In this document: positions 19,731-21,538 of the stretch, piece after piece
Layout: each line of letters opens with the position of its first letter
Position numbering within the stretch: the first letter of the stretch is position 1
Virus record (IMG/VR): IMGVR_UViG_3300025872_000360
Location: 1-21,538 of that record
Source: a virus
Length of the DNA: 21,538 nt
Strand: one strand, 5' to 3'
Notes under the pieces: model-generated
Seen by the model: only the letters and a program-made list of their open reading frames with translations
What the model was told of the DNA's origin: nothing
Database searches by the model: none
Program-made: the position numbers and the translations under genes

Positions 19731-19743
19731 TGGTGGTTCTCCA
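19727..19743. repeat. 17-bp junction repeat, copy 2
   Basis: Identical to 18972-18988; again spans ENHQ and the ATGA overlap, here between the 88-residue gene and the Ala/Trp gene. Confidence 0.85.
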
Positions 19744-19993
19744 GTTCGGTGGCGATGGCGAGGAGTTGCCGACGAGTTTCTTCTCGCTGGTATTTCGTTG
19801 CGTTCATGTGGTTCCAGTCTTCGATGCTCCAAGCCTTTAGCGGATCAATCTCAGCCTCTACGGGCACCACCTGATCTGCAGCAGCACGCAGGGCGGCGGC
19901 GATGGCAGCCTCAAGCCCTGGGCACTCGTTCGGCGCTACGCATGGCTCGGCAGCATCCAACACCGCCTGCGCGGCGGGGCTCAGCTCAGCCAT
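19727..19993 (-). CDS. 88-residue small protein
   Basis: Starts MAELSPAAQAVLDAAEPCVA at ATG 19993, overlapping the upstream stop by 8 nt, and ends ELENHQ with an ATGA overlap. The sequence is helical: GLEAAIAAALRAAADQVVPV, then AWSIEDWNHMNATKYQREET and RRQLLAIATELENHQ. The LSPAAQAVLDA...AIAAALRAAADQVVP pattern looks like a widespread small phage protein of unknown role, possibly an oligomeric helical bundle. The final segment resembles that of the Ala/Trp protein, with which it shares the 17-bp repeat. Confidence 0.72.
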   Translation of the reverse strand: MAELSPAAQAVLDAAEPCVAPNECPGLEAAIAAALRAAADQVVPVEAEIDPLKAWSIEDWNHMNATKYQREETRRQLLAIATELENHQ

Positions 19994-20354
19994 CGCTCTC
20001 CAGCTCCTGCAGCCGCTCAAGGGCGCGGCGGATGGTGTCAGAGCGTTGCTGCCATTCGGATTCGCTTAGCCCCTCGTCTGCCTGATCAAGCGCAGTCAGC
20101 GCCTGCTCCGCCAAGCTCGGCGGCTTGGGGCGCATGGCGGCGCGGATGCACACTGAGGCGATGTTGTATTGATGCTTCCACAGCCACTCACAGTCAGCCT
20201 TCAGCTGCTGATCAGCGCCCCATCGGGCGGCTTGGGTGCAAAGTTGGTCCTTGACGCTTGTCTCGATGTTTGGCATGGTGGCTTGCCACCACTCCCGCAC
20301 CAGCTCCGGCGGTGGGGTGATCGGGTGTTGGTGCTGCTGGTCAAACGTACCCAT
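19986..20354 (-). CDS. 122-residue phage protein, first gene of the overlapping chain
   Basis: Begins at ATG 20354 with AGAGG six bases upstream. The protein starts HPITPPPELVREWWQATMPN, has a helical middle (QLCTQAARWGADQQLKADCE, then WLWKHQYNIASVCIRAAMRP) and a C-terminal KPPSLAEQALTALDQADEG ... DTIRRALERLQELESDG. The ITPPPELV start and the RPKPPSLAEQAL and DTIRRALERLQELE ends look like conserved modules that I recall from Synechococcus phages. It contains four Cys/His-rich positions but no clear motif. It starts a run of eleven overlapping genes ending with thyX. Function unknown. Confidence 0.75.
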   Translation of the reverse strand: MGTFDQQHQHPITPPPELVREWWQATMPNIETSVKDQLCTQAARWGADQQLKADCEWLWKHQYNIASVCIRAAMRPKPPSLAEQALTALDQADEGLSESEWQQRSDTIRRALERLQELESDG

Positions 20355-20398
20355 AAAATACCTCTAAAAAACGTAACGTAAATCTCAACGCTTAGCTA

Positions 20399-20842
20399 CT
20401 AAGGAACAAACCACATAGGCTGCTTAGTGGTTTCGACCCAAGTACGGTAGTCCGTTTTGGCAGCTTGCATAGCTTCTTGCTCAATCTCCTGCAGCTCATT
20501 CTCTCCAAACTCCTCCACAAGGATGGCACGCAACCGCTGCTTGTAAAGCTCTTCATACTTTTGCCGCTGCTCAATCGTCGTACCTCCATGAATACGACTA
20601 TGCGCTTCCGTAGCAAACTTAAGCGCAATCCGCTTCTTGGTACTTACTCTGTGCAGCCAGTCAGTGTCCATAAGTACACCGCTGGCACGCTCCTTACTTT
20701 TCGCTTCTGTAAGCACCGCATTTAGCGTACCAATCGTTTCACACAACTCAGCATGAAACGCACTTAACTGCTCCTTATCCAACGCCTCAAGTTGGTCGAA
20801 CTGGACATGGCGCGACAACGAATTACTGAAAAACGTAAGCAT
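20399..20842 (-). CDS. 147-residue charged helical protein
   Basis: An unrecognised protein from ATG 20842 (a TTG one codon earlier is the alternative). It is mostly helical and highly charged: FDQLEALDKEQLSAFHAELC, then ETIGTLNAVLTEAKSKERAS, KRIALKFATEAHSRIHGGTT, and EQRQKYEELYKQRLRAILVE followed by EEFGENELQEIEQEAMQAAK. Heptad-like spacing in 85-130 suggests a coiled coil. No ribosome binding site stands out. It sits between the AT-hook gene and the long overlapping chain, separated from each by 44-70 bases. It may be a DNA-associated or structural protein; nothing specific can be said. Confidence 0.65.
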   Translation of the reverse strand: MLTFFSNSLSRHVQFDQLEALDKEQLSAFHAELCETIGTLNAVLTEAKSKERASGVLMDTDWLHRVSTKKRIALKFATEAHSRIHGGTTIEQRQKYEELYKQRLRAILVEEFGENELQEIEQEAMQAAKTDYRTWVETTKQPMWFVP

Positions 20843-20874
20843 CAACTAAGTGGAATGAAGGTTGGGAGGTAAAT

Positions 20875-20905
20875 GTGGGTCTTGTGTTGTTGCACTAAGA
20901 CCCAC
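20875..20905. terminator. Hairpin downstream of the AT-hook gene
   Basis: GTGGGTCTT (20875-20883) pairs perfectly with AAGACCCAC (20897-20905) around a 13-base loop, in the gap between the 102- and 147-residue genes. In the leftward transcript it is followed by ATTTACC, a weak U-rich stretch, so it is a partial terminator or attenuator at best. Position between two same-direction genes fits attenuation. Confidence 0.5.
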
Positions 20906-20912
20906 GTGTAGC

Positions 20913-21221
20913 TCAGACGCTGGGCTTACGGCCACGCTTGGGCTCGTCGGGCAGCTTAGGCCCGGCAATGAGATAGCAGCCCGTTCCGTCCGGCTTACGG
21001 CGCACCGAGTATCGCACAGTCTCGGAGCGGGAGGTCATCGTACCTGCCACCTGGCTGATGGTGGTGGGACGGTAGCCCTTCTCAGGATCGAACTCGTCGT
21101 AGGCCACCTCAATGGCCTCGCCGATCTCCAGCGCTGCCAAGGCATTGCGCAGAGGCGTGGTCTTACTGGTGCGCGTGGCTCGCGCCGGCACAGCAGAAGC
21201 CGAAATCACATCGAATGTCAT
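20913..21221 (-). CDS. AT-hook-ending small protein
   Basis: A 102-residue protein. Residues 1-25 are Ala/Thr-rich. The core reads PLRNALAALEIGEAIEVAYD, then YRPTTISQVAGTMTSRSETV and RYSVRRKPDGTGCYLIAGPK. The C-terminus EPKRGRKPSV contains an RGRKP AT-hook-like clasp, which would bind the minor groove of A/T-rich DNA. The SQVAGTMTSRSETVRYSVRR segment resembles a short helix-turn-strand in compact DNA-binding proteins. It is the first gene after the promoter at 21252-21280, so it may be an early regulator or DNA-organising factor. I recall comparable proteins with a PLR-x-AL-x-x-L-x-x-GEAIEV core from cyanophages; their function is unknown. Confidence 0.72.
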   Translation of the reverse strand: MTFDVISASAVPARATRTSKTTPLRNALAALEIGEAIEVAYDEFDPEKGYRPTTISQVAGTMTSRSETVRYSVRRKPDGTGCYLIAGPKLPDEPKRGRKPSV

Positions 21222-21251
21222 GGATGGTGCGTAACACGCTTGGAAGTCTAC

Positions 21252-21280
21252 ACCCTAAGCCGATCGTTGCAGCGTGTCAA
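21252..21280 (-). promoter_or_regulatory. Sigma-70-type promoter before the AT-hook gene
   Basis: Read leftward: a perfect TTGACA -35 box (21280-21275), a 17-base spacer, and TAGGGT as -10 (21257-21252). The -35 box overlaps the stop codon of the ribbon-helix-helix gene. Transcription would start near 21245, about 25 bases before the ATG at 21221. The -10 matches the consensus only at TA---T. CGATCG in the spacer is palindromic. Confidence 0.6.
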
Positions 21281-21525
21281 CCCTGTGTCTTTACACGGCC
21301 TTGCACTTGGTTCTGAATACCCTGCCTATGCAGTGCCTGGTCCTTAGCCGCAGCCAGCCCATAAGCAGCGCCGTCCGTACCACGCTGGAGTGCCCGGTAG
21401 ACCATATCCCTAACCAACGCCGTTGTACGCACCCCCTTATCCGCTGCCAGCTTCTCCAGCAACGCAGCCCGGTGCGGATCCAACAGGATCTGGTAATGAA
21501 TCTTGTTGCCGTGGATCTTGGTCAT
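21277..21525 (-). CDS. Ribbon-helix-helix (CopG/Arc-like) DNA-binding protein
   Basis: An 82-residue protein with an N-terminal beta strand and two helices, HYQILLDPHRAALLEKLAAD then KGVRTTALVRDMVYRALQRG, the layout of ribbon-helix-helix repressors that dimerise to bind DNA with the strand. The C-terminal 30 residues (GAAYGLAAAKDQALHRQGIQ, then basic VQGRVKTQG) are a Gln/Arg-rich tail, perhaps non-specific DNA contact. Its stop lies within the promoter of the next gene, so it could autoregulate and control the downstream early genes. It may also be an antitoxin-like protein, but no toxin neighbour is visible. Start ATG 21525; the region upstream is beyond the window. Confidence 0.75.
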   Translation of the reverse strand: MTKIHGNKIHYQILLDPHRAALLEKLAADKGVRTTALVRDMVYRALQRGTDGAAYGLAAAKDQALHRQGIQNQVQGRVKTQG

Positions 21526-21538
21526 AAGTGGACAGGAG

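Noticed and set aside
1-21538. HIP1 (GCGATCGC) palindromes as proof of a cyanobacterial genome
   Set aside because: No full HIP1 copy was seen by eye, only partial GCGATCG/CGATCG matches; this neither supports nor excludes a cyanobacterial host for a phage.

Overview
The window reads as part of a tailed double-stranded DNA bacteriophage genome (long flexible tail, lambda-like), most likely infecting a unicellular cyanobacterium of the Synechococcus/Cyanobium type. The phage assignment rests on a consecutive lambda K / I / J-like tail-tip cluster, fibre genes, an endolysin with a small hydrophobic partner, and densely overlapping small genes. The host assignment is inference. It rests on a cyanobacterial-looking group 2 sigma factor, a divergent ThyX, and small protein families that I recall, without having searched, from Synechococcus phages.

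Layout. From 1 to about 11,890 all genes but one read rightward and form the late virion/lysis block: tail assembly K (cut by the window edge), I and J, a first fibre, small accessory genes, a collagen-like plus beta-roll adhesin-like fibre (7218-9275), a membrane/coiled-coil protein, a putative holin, a two-domain endolysin (lysozyme GH24 plus M15 peptidase), an HNH endonuclease and a small unknown. The exception is a leftward HNH-AP2 homing endonuclease (6184-6771) that appears to sit inside a tiny basic-protein gene. The two directions converge at about 11.9 kb on a 28-bp tandem repeat and a hairpin that could stop transcription from both sides.

From 11,925 to 21,525 everything reads leftward and looks like early/metabolic genes. 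In transcription order these are a ribbon-helix-helix protein, an AT-hook-bearing protein (with a good promoter before it), an unknown, and then eleven genes (20354 down to 14987) with no intergenic base, every junction overlapping by exactly 4 or 8 nt. This chain ends in thyX, which is interrupted in frame by a 333-residue intein with a homing endonuclease domain. It is followed by a small gene coupled to dCTP deaminase, two small genes, a sigma-70 family factor, a deoxynucleoside monophosphate kinase and a Cys-rich protein.

How the genes work together. dCTP deaminase, ThyX and the dNMP kinase supply successive steps toward dTTP. The sigma factor could redirect host RNA polymerase. The late block builds the tail tip and fibres and then lyses the host. 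Selfish DNA is frequent: two HNH genes and one intein. The small-gene chain carries direct repeats placed exactly at stop/start junctions, which suggests module shuffling by recombination. No integrase, tRNA gene, CRISPR array or insertion sequence was seen. No stretch longer than 300 bases lacks a gene.
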